A stretch of DNA of 64,000 nucleotides, taken from assembly GCA_022510565.1 (NCBI GenBank), contig JAFLTE010000001.1, positions 62,001 to 126,000 on the forward strand, given 5' to 3'. Below are positions 1-8,862 of the stretch, piece after piece; within the stretch, counting starts at the first letter, position 1; each line of letters opens with the position of its first letter. Under the pieces are notes generated by a model. The model searched no databases and was not told the origin of the DNA. It saw nothing but the letters and a program-made list of their open reading frames with translations. Source of the stretch: Lachnospiraceae bacterium. Its GTDB lineage: Bacteria > Bacillota > Clostridia > Lachnospirales > Lachnospiraceae. Both the position numbers and the translations under genes were made by a program.

Positions 1-493
1 CCGTCAAACCGCAGGGTGCATCCGCCTCAAATAAAATATTCGTGCCAAAGGGGATTGTATGTCCGTCGAAAAGAAAATCCTGCGCCGCCTCGTTACCCGC
101 AGCAAAGTGCCTTGTCTCGTAAAATTCGGCGTAGGACGGAATGAATTTCTTTGGGATAAAAGCAAGGATTTCCCCGTTTTGCAGTGCCGCTGCCACATTG
201 TAGAGTTTACCGTCTTTTTCCAGAGGCAGTCCCACGAATACCAGCGCATCGCTGCCCTCCGTGGCTTCCGCTGCTTTTCGCAGAGCTTCTTTAGCCTGTT
301 CCAGCAGAAGCTCCTGCAAAAACAGGTCGCCGCAGGTGTAGCCTGTAAGACACAATTCGGGGAAAACAACGATTTTCGCACCGTTCGTGCACGCCTCCTC
401 GATTCCCTTGCATACTTCTTTTGCGTTATATTCAGGATCGGCAACCTTGATTTTGGGGGTCATTGCCGCCACTTTGATGAATCCATGCTTCAT
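1..493 (-). CDS. nadE: NAD+ synthase, N-terminal glutaminase part (runs off left edge)
   Basis: Glutamine-dependent NAD+ synthase makes NAD+ from deamido-NAD+, ATP and glutamine-derived ammonia. Only the first ~164 residues are in the window, read leftwards from an ATG at 493 preceded by an AAAGGCGG ribosome binding site. The visible part is a nitrilase-fold amidase domain: a start rich in KVAAMTPKIKVADP, the glutamate of VVFPELCLTGYTCGD and the lysine of FIPKKFIPSYAEFYE, both typical of the Glu-Lys-Cys triad. The catalytic Cys and the synthetase domain lie outside. The frame is open to the window edge. A stand-alone nitrilase-family amidohydrolase is possible, but the TGYTCGDLF and YAEFYETRHF strings favour NadE. 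Confidence 0.85.
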   Translation of the reverse strand, partial: MKHGFIKVAAMTPKIKVADPEYNAKEVCKGIEEACTNGAKIVVFPELCLTGYTCGDLFLQELLLEQAKEALRKAAEATEGSDALVFVGLPLEKDGKLYNVAAALQNGEILAFIPKKFIPSYAEFYETRHFAAGNEAAQDFLFDGHTIPFGTNILFEADAPCGLT

Positions 494-565
494 GGAGTAC
501 CGCCTTTCTATGTTTTGCTAGTGTACCGCATAAATATATTCTGTCCCAAATTGTGTAAAATATCA

Positions 566-1447
566 TCACACATGAATCTTTCCATGAATTTTCTGAAGCT
601 CCTCCACCGTGAACACATAATTCGTGTTGCAGAAATGGCAGTTTAATTCCACATCCTGTCCCTCATCAATTAAATCCTGCAATTCTTTCCTGCCGAGGCT
701 CAGGAGTACTTTTTCCACCCGCTCCTTACTGCAGTTACAGCAAAAACGCACCGGCATGGTGTCGGTAATTTCAAGTCCAAGCTCACCCAATACTGTCTCC
801 AAAATCTGCTCCGGTGTCTGTCCCTCTTCCAGGAGTGTTGTTATAGGTGACATGGTTGTCAGTTTTTCTTCTAATTTTGCGATTACTTCCTCGCTCGTAA
901 AAGGCATAAGCTGAATAATCAATCCACCCGCCTGCTTTACGGTGTTATTTTTCTCCATCAGAACTCCCAGCGCCACACTGGACGGAACCTGTTCGGATGC
1001 CGCGAAATAATAGGTCAGATCATCCCCTATCTCTCCCGTGGTAAGCTCGATAGTGGAAGAATAAGGTTCTTTCAACCCCATATCCTTAATCACGGTAAGT
1101 ACGCCTGCGCCAATCACACCGCCTACGTCCAGTTTGCCGACACTGTTGGGCGGCATCATCGCCTGCGGATTGTCCGCATACCCCTTCACATTACCCTGAG
1201 AATCCGCCGTCACAGTCAGACCATGGACGGGGCCCGCTCCGTTTATCTGAAGCGTCAGCATATCCTTCTCTCCCTTGAGCATACTGCCCATCATAAGGGC
1301 GCCCGTCATAAGCCGCCCCAACGCCGCTGTCACCACGGGACTTAAATCATGGGCGCTTCTCGCATGCTCCACCGTCTCTCTCGATGTAATGGCGAAGGCG
1401 CGTATCTGCGCATTCGCCGCCGTTGCTCTCACAATATAGTCTGTCAT
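566..1447 (-). CDS. hslO: Hsp33 redox-regulated holdase chaperone
   Basis: Cytoplasmic chaperone that binds unfolding proteins when oxidised. The 293 residues match the family length. The N-terminal domain starts MTDYIVRATAANAQIRAF and contains the GPVHGLTVTADSQGNVKGY stretch. The C-terminal redox switch is intact, with a Cys-X-Cys pair near residues 237/239 and a Cys-X-X-Cys pair at 270/273, the four zinc ligands. The start codon overlaps the stop of the upstream methyltransferase by four bases (ATGA), so the two are translationally coupled. The gene ends about 70 bases before nadE. Identification is firm. Confidence 0.96.
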   Translation of the reverse strand: MTDYIVRATAANAQIRAFAITSRETVEHARSAHDLSPVVTAALGRLMTGALMMGSMLKGEKDMLTLQINGAGPVHGLTVTADSQGNVKGYADNPQAMMPPNSVGKLDVGGVIGAGVLTVIKDMGLKEPYSSTIELTTGEIGDDLTYYFAASEQVPSSVALGVLMEKNNTVKQAGGLIIQLMPFTSEEVIAKLEEKLTTMSPITTLLEEGQTPEQILETVLGELGLEITDTMPVRFCCNCSKERVEKVLLSLGRKELQDLIDEGQDVELNCHFCNTNYVFTVEELQKIHGKIHV

Positions 1448-2256
1448 GTTTCTTTACTTTCTCCTTTTCTCGCCACCACGTAGATACGCTCGCTGGTATC
1501 GTTGATTTCTCCGTGGGTGTCCGCGTCGATTGCCTCCACGAACACAAGCCCCGCCTGCTCTAAGTATGCCTGCATCTGCTTAAGGCAATACCCCCGCTGA
1601 TAATGGGTTTCCTGAAAGCGCCTGTATAAATCCGCCTTTTCATCTTCCTGCACGAATACGGTCAGATCATACTCGTTAATCTGCTTGTCCTTATGATAAT
1701 AATTATCCCAGATAAAGCTGCACCGCTCTCTGTTCTCCGCTATCGTAGCGTCTCCGATAACATGCTCATATTTGTACACTGTATTGAAATCAAAGATAAA
1801 GATACCATCCGGTAAAAGATAGTTATTGACTAAGCGAAAGGTCTGAACTACGTCCTCATCTTCAAGCAGATAATTAACAGAATCGCAGATGCTGATTACG
1901 GTGCCGACTGCCCCGTAAAGTTCAAAAGAGCGCATATCCTGCATAAGATACAGAATATCCAAGCCGGACTGCTCCCGCTTGTCCATGGCAATCTGCAGCA
2001 TTTCCTGCGCATTGTCAACTCCGATCATGTCGTATCCGCGCCTCGCGAGAAGCTGTGTCAATGTGCCTGTACCACATCCTAAATCCAGTATGGTATTGCG
2101 TTCCTGCTGTAAATTGCCATTAATGACATCTATGTCATTTTCTTGGCGGTACTTCTTCATCAATTCCACCAGATAATCACACCACTCCTCGTAGGGCGTA
2201 TCATCCATAAAAGTATCATAGACAAGCGCAAAATCCGTGTATGCATCCATCGTCAT
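1444..2256 (-). CDS. Class I SAM-dependent methyltransferase
   Basis: Predicted cytoplasmic methyltransferase of 270 residues; substrate unknown. The SAM-binding motif I (LDLGCGTG, residues 57-64) is perfect and is followed by an acidic motif II (MIGVDNAQEM) and a motif-III-like ICDSVNYLL. The start MDAYTDFALVYDTFMDD resembles the widespread Firmicute 'class I SAM methyltransferase' proteins with a YxxFAxVYDxLM opening. It sits directly upstream of hslO with a 4-base overlap. A second ATG two codons in is an equally possible start. Without a substrate-specific domain I make no claim on what is methylated. Confidence 0.88.
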   Translation of the reverse strand: MTMDAYTDFALVYDTFMDDTPYEEWCDYLVELMKKYRQENDIDVINGNLQQERNTILDLGCGTGTLTQLLARRGYDMIGVDNAQEMLQIAMDKREQSGLDILYLMQDMRSFELYGAVGTVISICDSVNYLLEDEDVVQTFRLVNNYLLPDGIFIFDFNTVYKYEHVIGDATIAENRERCSFIWDNYYHKDKQINEYDLTVFVQEDEKADLYRRFQETHYQRGYCLKQMQAYLEQAGLVFVEAIDADTHGEINDTSERIYVVARKGESKET

Positions 2257-2281
2257 TGTATCTTCCCGTCATGATTCAGAC

Positions 2282-2782
2282 TTAATGTAACAAGGCCCCC
2301 AGAAGCCCATATGAAACAATCGACATGATAACCGTAGCTATAGCAATACCGAGAAGCTCCGCAAGCACCGCTTTCTTGAAATCCACGTCAAGCAGCGCCG
2401 CGATGAGCGAACCCGTCCACGCACCCGTACCCGGCAGAGGGATGCCTACGAACAGCACCAACCCCCAGAACTCGTACTTCTTGATATTGTCGCTTTTACT
2501 CATGGCGCGGTTTTCCAGTTTCTCAATCAGTCCACGGAAAATCTTGATTTTCTTCAACCATTTAAAAACCTGCTTAATAAACAGCAGTATAAAGGGAATC
2601 GGAATGATATTGCCGATAATACACAGCGGGATTGCCGTGGTGATCGGAACTTGCAGCAGGGAAGCTACAATCAGTCCCCCTCGAAGCTCCAGAATCGGTA
2701 TCATCGATATGATGAACACAACGACTTCCTTTGATACATATTTACCCAGTGTAACCGCAAACGCTGTCGCTAATTTTTCCAT
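2282..2782 (-). CDS. COG2426-type small membrane export protein
   Basis: Integral membrane protein of 166 residues with four to five hydrophobic segments. It resembles the family annotated as putative small multidrug export proteins: a start of ISMIPILELRGGLIVAS, the central FWGLVLFVGIPLPGTGAWTGSLIAALL motif, and a final hydrophobic helix. The PLPGTGAWTGS loop is characteristic. True substrate is unknown; the drug-export label is a family name, not evidence of function. An AGAGGTAAGG-like ribosome binding site precedes the ATG at 2782. It lies downstream of hisC with about 90 bases between. Confidence 0.8.
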   Translation of the reverse strand: MEKLATAFAVTLGKYVSKEVVVFIISMIPILELRGGLIVASLLQVPITTAIPLCIIGNIIPIPFILLFIKQVFKWLKKIKIFRGLIEKLENRAMSKSDNIKKYEFWGLVLFVGIPLPGTGAWTGSLIAALLDVDFKKAVLAELLGIAIATVIMSIVSYGLLGALLH

Positions 2783-2875
2783 ATTCCTTACCTCTTACCT
2801 GTGATTTTTTCGCCAAGATATGTCCTAAATATTTAGTTTCTGTATATTATATGTCCATTTAGCGTAAAACTTGAT

Positions 2876-3946
2876 TTATAATATATTCTCCAAAGCGCGG
2901 TACAATGCCTGCATCTGCTCGTCCGTGCCGATCGTAATACGCAGATGATTGTCTATTCGCTCCTTGTTCCAGTATCTGACATATATGTCATTTTCTTTTA
3001 ATTTCTCGAAAATCTCTTTCGCCGGCATGCTGCCGTGAGCGGCAAAAATAAAATTGCCGTAAGACTTGGGAAATGTAAAGCCCAGCCTTGTCAATTCCTT
3101 CTCCGCCGTCTCGCGGGTTCTCACAATCTTCTCGCAGCATTCATTGAAATACGCTGTATCCTTCACCGACTCCACACCAAGCTGCAGTGCGGTATAATTC
3201 ATCGTGTAAGAATTAACGGAATATTTCACATCGTTTAAGTACTTAATCAGTCTCGGATTTCCCATGGCATATCCGATTCTCATACCCGCCATCGCCCTTG
3301 ACTTAGAGAAAGTCTGCACCACCAGAAGATTGTCGTACTTATGAATCAGCGGCAGACAGCTTGTTCCGCCGAAATCGATGTATGCCTCATCCACAATCAC
3401 CACCACATCCCGGTTGGCCGCCACAATCTCCTCGATTTCCGAAACACTCATCAGCACACCGGTGGGCGCATTCGGGTTAGGGAAAACAATACCGCCGTTT
3501 TCCATACCGCTCTCTCGGGGAATATAATCCTCTTTCCGAATCAGAAAATTCTCATCCAAAGGCTGCCGCTTATACGGAATTCGATATAAATCGGCCCACA
3601 CATCATAAAAAGAGTAAGTAATGTCCGGAAACAGAATCGGCTTGTCGGAATTAAAAAAGGTCACAAACGCCTGACACAGCACATCATCAGAGCCCACTCC
3701 GATAAAAAGTTCATCCGTGCCGATTCCGTAATAGTCCGCAAGGGCCGCCGCAAGCTCGGTTTTCTCGGGAAATGCCGGATATAACCGCATCTGCTCAGCA
3801 TCAAGTGCGGCAATCTTCGCCGCAACGCCCGGTGCGGGCGGATACGGACTCTCATTCGTATTTAATTTAATAACACCTGTTCCTCTCGGCTGTTCCCCCG
3901 CCGTGTAAGGAACTACTTTACGCACATTGTCTTCCCAACTCATCAT
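2876..3946 (-). CDS. hisC: Histidinol-phosphate aminotransferase
   Basis: PLP-dependent fold-type I aminotransferase acting in histidine synthesis (imidazole-acetol phosphate to histidinol phosphate). Visible family marks are LNTNESPYPP near the start, the FPNPNAPTG motif, IVDEAYIDFGG, and the PLP lysine in TFSKSRAMAGMRIGY (about K215). The 356-residue length is normal. I chose the ATG at 3946 because GAGGGAG lies eight bases upstream and the ATG overlaps the preceding stop as ATGA; a GTG three codons earlier also fits. No other his genes are near. It is coupled to a glycosyltransferase-TPR gene, so a role on another amino-acid phosphate cannot be excluded. Confidence 0.9.
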   Translation of the reverse strand: MMSWEDNVRKVVPYTAGEQPRGTGVIKLNTNESPYPPAPGVAAKIAALDAEQMRLYPAFPEKTELAAALADYYGIGTDELFIGVGSDDVLCQAFVTFFNSDKPILFPDITYSFYDVWADLYRIPYKRQPLDENFLIRKEDYIPRESGMENGGIVFPNPNAPTGVLMSVSEIEEIVAANRDVVVIVDEAYIDFGGTSCLPLIHKYDNLLVVQTFSKSRAMAGMRIGYAMGNPRLIKYLNDVKYSVNSYTMNYTALQLGVESVKDTAYFNECCEKIVRTRETAEKELTRLGFTFPKSYGNFIFAAHGSMPAKEIFEKLKENDIYVRYWNKERIDNHLRITIGTDEQMQALYRALENIL

Positions 3947-4956
3947 GCTTTCCACTCCCTCGCAAGCCTCTCGTACTCCTCCGCCTGCGCCTCATTGCCC
4001 GCCACGCGATAGCATTTTGCAAGACCGTACAGAGGGATATCCCCTCCGCTGTGGATATTTAAAATGCTCTCCGTCTCATAAGCGGCATTATAAAACCATA
4101 CAATGGCCTCGTCTATATCCCGCCTCTGCAAATAGTAATCGCCCAATTCGCAGCAGATTTCCGCACAGCCATCGCAGGCAATCACCTTCATAGCATACTT
4201 AAAAAAGTCTGCTGTATCGCCGCATAACCTTGCCGCCCTCGCCGCAACACACGCCGCTTCCTTGATTTCCTCTTCACTTCTCTCCGTATCCTGACATGAG
4301 TGTCGGAAAAAATCTCTCGCTGCGATAAAATCTTTATCTTCTCCGGATATAAACAGCTCCTTGGCATAGATATTGTGAAGACGCTTGTCCAATCTGTGCC
4401 CCTCGCCCGTCATGCGCACAAAAGCCGCCAAATCTCTGTCTTTATGGTTATTCTCGGGCATATGGCATATCTCTATCTCACTGTCATAAATGACCGGATC
4501 CAAACCTACCTGCTCGTGGATTGCCCCCTGCCACTGAAAGGTCCTAAGTCTTTTAAACAGCTTCGGGCGAAGTTCCTTATCAAAATTGTAGATGGTGCCG
4601 TGGGCAAGCTGATTGGCATAGTACATCTGAACGATGTCAATCTCCGGCAAAAGCGTTTCTTTAAGCTGACGAAAAGCTTTCCGATTGTCCTCATCTAAGA
4701 CCTCATCCGCATCGGCGGAGTAAATATACTCCATATTTGCCTTAGAAAAAGCAAAGTTTCGCGCTGCCGCAAAGTCTCCGATCCACGCAAAATCATAAAT
4801 TTTATCCGTATATTTCGCCGCAATAGCCTTCGTTGCATCCGTTGAGCCCGTGTCCACAATAATAATCTCGTTCATCAGGCCCGCTACGCTGTCAAGGCAT
4901 CTTGCCAGAATCCTCTCTTCATTTTTCACGATCATGCATAAGCTGACTGTGATCAT
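3943..4956 (-). CDS. Family 2 glycosyltransferase with C-terminal TPR-like region
   Basis: Cytoplasmic GT-A fold transferase of 337 residues. It begins ISLCMIVKNEE-like (VSLCMIVKNEERILARCLDS), then IIIVDTGSTD and the DXD-equivalent YSADADEVL, the pattern of SunS/TPR-type GT2 enzymes. The C-terminal ~130 residues contain helical pairs such as LGDYYLQRRDIDEAIVWFYNAA and YGLAKCYRVAGNEAQAEEYERLA, which are TPR-like. The acceptor is unknown; SunS relatives glycosylate peptides, but nothing nearby encodes such a peptide. It overlaps hisC and the upstream small gene by four bases each, so three genes are coupled. Confidence 0.85.
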   Translation of the reverse strand: MITVSLCMIVKNEERILARCLDSVAGLMNEIIIVDTGSTDATKAIAAKYTDKIYDFAWIGDFAAARNFAFSKANMEYIYSADADEVLDEDNRKAFRQLKETLLPEIDIVQMYYANQLAHGTIYNFDKELRPKLFKRLRTFQWQGAIHEQVGLDPVIYDSEIEICHMPENNHKDRDLAAFVRMTGEGHRLDKRLHNIYAKELFISGEDKDFIAARDFFRHSCQDTERSEEEIKEAACVAARAARLCGDTADFFKYAMKVIACDGCAEICCELGDYYLQRRDIDEAIVWFYNAAYETESILNIHSGGDIPLYGLAKCYRVAGNEAQAEEYERLAREWKA

Positions 4957-5318
4957 AACGTTCCCCTCTTATAATATATTGACTTCCTCATACATTCCTC
5001 CATGTGCAGCAGGCTCTTGGCCCGCCCTGCACAGAGCATCATGTCCGAGTATCTGTTCCTTCGCACGAAACCTTTCGACGGACAGACTTGATACAGCGTC
5101 GTGTAGGATAAATCAGCCATCCGCTCCCCAATCCGCACCTGATAACCACCACCGTTATGGCGAAGTACGGCCCGACCCAGATAGCAGTACCTATCGCCGT
5201 TCCAGTTATAGATTCGTACCGTGCGATACTGTACAATGTACAGCGCAAATATTAATAATATCGACAACACAGTCAAACATGTTGCTGCGTATGTGACATT
5301 GAAATCTTGAAAAATCAA
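4953..5318 (-). CDS. Hypothetical single-pass membrane protein
   Basis: I do not recognise this protein. It has one clear membrane segment (ATCLTVLSILLIFALYIV) near the N-terminus, followed by a basic domain of about 80 residues with two short beta-rich stretches (TVRIYNWNGDRYCYLGRAVL). I chose the TTG at 5318 because a perfect AGGAGG lies nine bases upstream; an upstream in-frame GTG at 5384 lacks a ribosome binding site. The stop overlaps the glycosyltransferase start by four bases (ATGA), which supports a real, co-translated gene. Function unknown. Confidence 0.55.
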   Translation of the reverse strand: MIFQDFNVTYAATCLTVLSILLIFALYIVQYRTVRIYNWNGDRYCYLGRAVLRHNGGGYQVRIGERMADLSYTTLYQVCPSKGFVRRNRYSDMMLCAGRAKSLLHMEECMRKSIYYKRGTL

Positions 5319-5444
5319 GCTTAATTTCCTCCTGTATAGGTTTAGCCGGCAGACTGTACAATATATCCTGTAAAAATATCGCACATATACCTTAGAGTAG
5401 CATACTCCCCCGCGGATTGCAAACCGAACCGTCTGCTGCGCGCA

Positions 5445-6617
5445 TCAATTGCGGCGCTTACTCACAATCCGCTTTCCAAGCCCGGATAAACCGTACTGAA
5501 TCCCCAGCGGTACTATAACCCCAAGTGCCAGATAAACCATTTTGAACTGTTCTGCGCCCCTCACGAAATAGTAGTAATCAATATTCGTATAGAACTGCGC
5601 AAAGTCAAAATCTCCGCAGAGTCCCGTAGAGGCGGCAATCAACGCAATTACCGTCTTAATAATCATAAAAACCAGCACATGATGCATCATCACCGCATAT
5701 GTATTCCGGCCAAGATACCGCACCGCTTTGCTGTTCTGCATAATCGGTGTAAGCACTCTGGCAATCCGTTGCCAAAAAGCTATTCCTGACACAGCTGTCA
5801 CATACGGAATCACAGGCCCGTTTGCAAAACCTGTACACCATACGCTGCTGTACGCCAATCCGTAACAGCACAAATTAAGAAGCACCTGAATCCCCACCAC
5901 AATAACAAAATAGGGCAGATTGCCGAGCGTATCATGTTTTTCTAACTTTGTACGGTAGAATCGTCCCATCTGGAAACACGGGAACAGAAAAAGGATTTTC
6001 CCGGGAGCCTTGTAATATCCCCAGACATGCCCGCCGATGGCAAGCCATACCACTGCCATGCCCACGAGCAGACTGCCGACAAGCATAACCCAATCTATAA
6101 CTGCAGACTGCCGCGAAGCATCTCCTTCCCGACCGCCGTCCCGCCTCCCGGACGCCCCGGTAATTGGCTTCGTAATCCATGACAATATTAACCGCGCTGC
6201 CAGATTCATCATTTCCACAACAAACAAAACCGGAACAAACCATGCCGCATAGTTATAAATAAACTGATAACCATGCAGAAATGGCGCAATAAAAAGTGTC
6301 TGAAATCCGATTCCTTCTCCCATGGAAAAACCGAATCCCCGCATAAGCCACGCAATGATTCCGTAGACCAGATTCCATATAAAATAGGGAACAAGCAATC
6401 TGCATATTTTCTTTTTCAGATATAATAACGGATGTTTTTCTTCTGACTCTTTATAGAAATATCCCGAAATAAACATAAAAAGAGGTATATGGAAGGAATA
6501 GTACGGGAACAACTCCCCCACCGTCATAATGTTATAACCGACATGCCCCGCCACTACCATAATGATTGCCAGTGCGGACAAGATACAGAACGTCATATTG
6601 TACTGCTTTTGCTCCAA
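5445..6617 (-). CDS. Acyltransferase family 3 membrane protein
   Basis: Polytopic membrane protein of about 390 residues with ten or so hydrophobic segments, of the acyltransferase-3 superfamily that O-acylates cell-envelope sugars. Family marks are the histidine in IIMVVAGHVGYN, the FHIPLFMFISGYFY motif, and a late MMHHVLVFMIIK segment. The start is probably a TTG at 6617, with GGAGG eight bases upstream; it begins one base after the TAG of the NYN gene, so the two form an operon. An ATG seven codons downstream is the alternative. The substrate is unknown; no glycan gene is adjacent. Confidence 0.82.
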   Translation of the reverse strand: MEQKQYNMTFCILSALAIIMVVAGHVGYNIMTVGELFPYYSFHIPLFMFISGYFYKESEEKHPLLYLKKKICRLLVPYFIWNLVYGIIAWLMRGFGFSMGEGIGFQTLFIAPFLHGYQFIYNYAAWFVPVLFVVEMMNLAARLILSWITKPITGASGRRDGGREGDASRQSAVIDWVMLVGSLLVGMAVVWLAIGGHVWGYYKAPGKILFLFPCFQMGRFYRTKLEKHDTLGNLPYFVIVVGIQVLLNLCCYGLAYSSVWCTGFANGPVIPYVTAVSGIAFWQRIARVLTPIMQNSKAVRYLGRNTYAVMMHHVLVFMIIKTVIALIAASTGLCGDFDFAQFYTNIDYYYFVRGAEQFKMVYLALGVIVPLGIQYGLSGLGKRIVSKRRN

Positions 6618-7655
6618 CTATTTATCCTCCGCAAACCGTACTTTTCTTGCATTGATGTCACCGTAGAGTTCCAGCTCGGGAATCGCCTGCAGGAATTTGG
6701 TAAATTGAGAATAACCGTAATTTTTCGGCTTAAAACGGGTATATTTCTGATGTACGTTATTACTCAGCTCATTCACCCTGATTCCTTTCTTCCCCTTCTC
6801 CTTCACAGTCGCCTTGATATAGCCGACGACTTCCTCCTCCGTCTCCCTGTTAGCGATAAGTTCTACGTTGATTCTCGTGTTATTCTTCACAAGCTTCAGA
6901 CTCGGAATCTCCTCCAGGAAACGAGACAGAAGGCTGTAACCATAGTTTCGCACATCGAAATCAGGATATTTGTTCAGCAGTCTGCTTCCAATCTCTCCAA
7001 GCCCTGTCTCCTTATCCTTATTTTCATTCTCCGTAATAATATTGATAATCGCACTCTCAATCACTTCCTTGCTGATGGATGTGGATTCTTTATCGTTTGT
7101 GCCGCTCTTAACCGATGCTTTCTTATTCTTAGCACCTTTTCCCGAAGATGCGCCCGACGCTTTCGCCGCAGCACTCTTTGCGCTATCCTGCGTATCCTCC
7201 TCCTGCAGATCTTCTTCGTCCTCATCTATCAGATTTTCCAGAACGGTAAACTGGGAGCATGCCGTTCTGAATGAGCGGGGCGTTTTCTCCTCACCCATAC
7301 CGACCACCATCATGCCCGATTCCCTGAGTCTGATGGCCAATCGAGTAAAATCACCGTCGCTTGATACAATACAGAACCCGTCCACATTTCCCGTGTATAA
7401 AATATCCATGGCATCAATGATAAGCGTGGAATCTGTGGCATTCTTACCCACCGTATTGCTGAACTGCTGCATGGGTGTGATGGAATTCTCCACCAACTTT
7501 GTCTTCCATCCCTTTGCCTGCGTACTTGTCCAGTCGCCGTACGCCCTACGGTATGTGACGATTCCGTGCTTAGTCATCTCATCCATGATTGCGGATATAT
7601 ATTTAGAAGAAATATTATCCGTATCAATCAAAATCGCAAATCTCTTATCCTCCAT
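6618..7655 (-). CDS. NYN-domain nuclease with two OST-HTH/LOTUS domains
   Basis: 345 residues in three parts. Residues 1-150 are a NYN (PIN-like) nuclease domain with the acidic residues expected for metal binding: ILIDTDNIS, DSTLIIDAMD and VSSDGDFTRL. A Lys/Ser/Ala/Glu-rich linker follows (~150-195). Two OST-HTH (LOTUS) domains then occur, each ending in an NYGYS-x-x-x-FL motif (NYGYSLLSRFLEEIPSL; NYGYSQFTKFLQAIPEL). LOTUS domains bind RNA or G-quadruplexes in eukaryotic germline proteins. A bacterial RNase or RNA-binding role is inferred. The start ATG has GAAAGGAA upstream and a promoter candidate lies at 7767-7795. The acyltransferase is co-transcribed. Confidence 0.85.
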   Translation of the reverse strand: MEDKRFAILIDTDNISSKYISAIMDEMTKHGIVTYRRAYGDWTSTQAKGWKTKLVENSITPMQQFSNTVGKNATDSTLIIDAMDILYTGNVDGFCIVSSDGDFTRLAIRLRESGMMVVGMGEEKTPRSFRTACSQFTVLENLIDEDEEDLQEEDTQDSAKSAAAKASGASSGKGAKNKKASVKSGTNDKESTSISKEVIESAIINIITENENKDKETGLGEIGSRLLNKYPDFDVRNYGYSLLSRFLEEIPSLKLVKNNTRINVELIANRETEEEVVGYIKATVKEKGKKGIRVNELSNNVHQKYTRFKPKNYGYSQFTKFLQAIPELELYGDINARKVRFAEDK

Positions 7656-7766
7656 AAGCCAATTCCTTTCCTATACATAAAAGAGCCATCTCGCTCATTA
7701 TGCTATTTTCAAATCACATATCATACATTGATAACATATGTTTGCAATTCGTATAATCTGTCTATA

Positions 7767-7795
7767 TGAATACCTTGTATCACTTTTCCAGTCAA
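7767..7795 (-). promoter_or_regulatory. Candidate SigA promoter for the NYN/acyltransferase operon
   Basis: On the minus strand TTGACT (7790-7795), a 17-base spacer and TATTCA (7767-7772) precede the NYN gene, giving a leader of roughly 100 bases. The -10 is imperfect. Confidence 0.4.
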
Positions 7796-8084
7796 ATTTA
7801 TATGGTTAAATCATGATTTGTTTCTTTGTGTTTGTCCACATTTGTGTTTACGTATATACATCTTAAAATATTCGTAAATAAGTCTATCTATTTTTTCGAT
7901 TTTTTTCGAATCAGTTTGAATAATAAAAAGCAAGTTTAAATATTTTGCGTTATTTTACCAGTAACACCTGAAATTATACAAACCGTCGTTTGCGGCATCT
8001 AGGCAAAAATCGTATGTTATTTTTAATCAGAAACGCTCATTTTATCACATTTTGTACCGTTTTATCCATCCTCTTTTCACATCA

Positions 8085-8115
8085 AATCCCTTGGGATGTA
8101 CAATCCCAAGGGATT
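8085..8115. terminator. Strong inverted repeat downstream of the kinase-like gene
   Basis: AATCCCTTGGGAT and ATCCCAAGGGATT are perfect 13-base arms around a 5-base loop. It lies about 55 bases past the stop of the minus-strand gene at 8169. The T-tract after it on the minus strand is poor, so it may be a pausing or RNA-stabilising hairpin rather than a full intrinsic terminator. Confidence 0.5.
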
Positions 8116-8168
8116 CTCTCTATAACATAAGTATGCCGACAGTCGGTCATTTTGCGAACACCGTTATA

Positions 8169-8804
8169 TCAATCACCCAAAGGACCAACTTTCATATCCA
8201 AATACTCTTTAATCAATTTCACACAATTGTCCCAACCCACCTTGGAGCTGTTAAGTATTAAATCGTAATTTAAAGGATCTTTCCAATTTCGTCCCCTGGT
8301 GTAATATTTATAATAATCGGCACGATACTTATCTGTCTTGTGCACCAGTTCTTTTGCCCTGTTTTCCGACACCTGCATTCTATCCATAACAGTTGCTACG
8401 CAATCCTTTTCCGGTGCCTCCACATAGACACTGATTACGTTGGGCTCATCCCGCAGAATATAATCCGCACATTTACCGATCACCACGAAGGACTCTGTCT
8501 TGGCCAGCTCTCTGATAATTTCGGACTGGATATTAAAGAGATTGATGTCCGACGTAAATTCCTTGTCTCTGGGCTCCACCACGTAAGTGTACGGAATCTT
8601 CATCAAATGCTTCATCGCGTAGCTGCCGCGCAGCTTTTCATCCACTTCCGCGAATAACTGCTTGTTAATACCGCTGTACTCTGAAGCCATGTCGAGAAGC
8701 TGTCGTTCATAGCACGGAATCCCCAGTTCTTTGGCAAGCTGTGTTCCGATTGCCTTACCTCCGCTTCCGAATCCGCGTCCAATCGCAATTACATAATTCT
8801 TCAT
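8169..8804 (-). CDS. Cytidylate-kinase-like P-loop protein
   Basis: 211-residue cytoplasmic P-loop protein of the cytidylate kinase-like family common in Clostridia. The nucleotide-binding loop is IGRGFGSGGKAIGTQLA, followed by the FVVIGKCADYIL strand and a lid-like RVMQVSENRAKELVHKTDKYRADYYKYYTRGRNW region. These proteins resemble CMP kinase, but their substrate is not established. The start is the ATG at 8804, with TAAGGAGG a few bases upstream; an upstream in-frame extension has no ribosome binding site. It follows the CapA-domain gene and is probably the last gene of that operon. Confidence 0.8.
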   Translation of the reverse strand: MKNYVIAIGRGFGSGGKAIGTQLAKELGIPCYERQLLDMASEYSGINKQLFAEVDEKLRGSYAMKHLMKIPYTYVVEPRDKEFTSDINLFNIQSEIIRELAKTESFVVIGKCADYILRDEPNVISVYVEAPEKDCVATVMDRMQVSENRAKELVHKTDKYRADYYKYYTRGRNWKDPLNYDLILNSSKVGWDNCVKLIKEYLDMKVGPLGD

Positions 8805-8862
8805 ATGCCGGTCCTCCTTACTGCATATATATATATAGTGTACCATATATTGGGTATTCCTG

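Larger units (their letters stand above)
7656..8168. other. Intergenic region of about 510 bases, no gene seen
   Basis: AT-rich stretch between the NYN gene start and the end of the kinase-like gene. It holds the promoter candidate at 7767-7795 and the inverted repeat at 8085-8115. Both strands are broken by stops; the short open frames lack ribosome binding sites. I see no recognised RNA structure in the middle part. Confidence 0.6.

Noticed and set aside
7885-7910. TTTTTTCGATTTT string also found near 37793
   Set aside because: Short low-complexity match in two AT-rich intergenic regions, likely chance.
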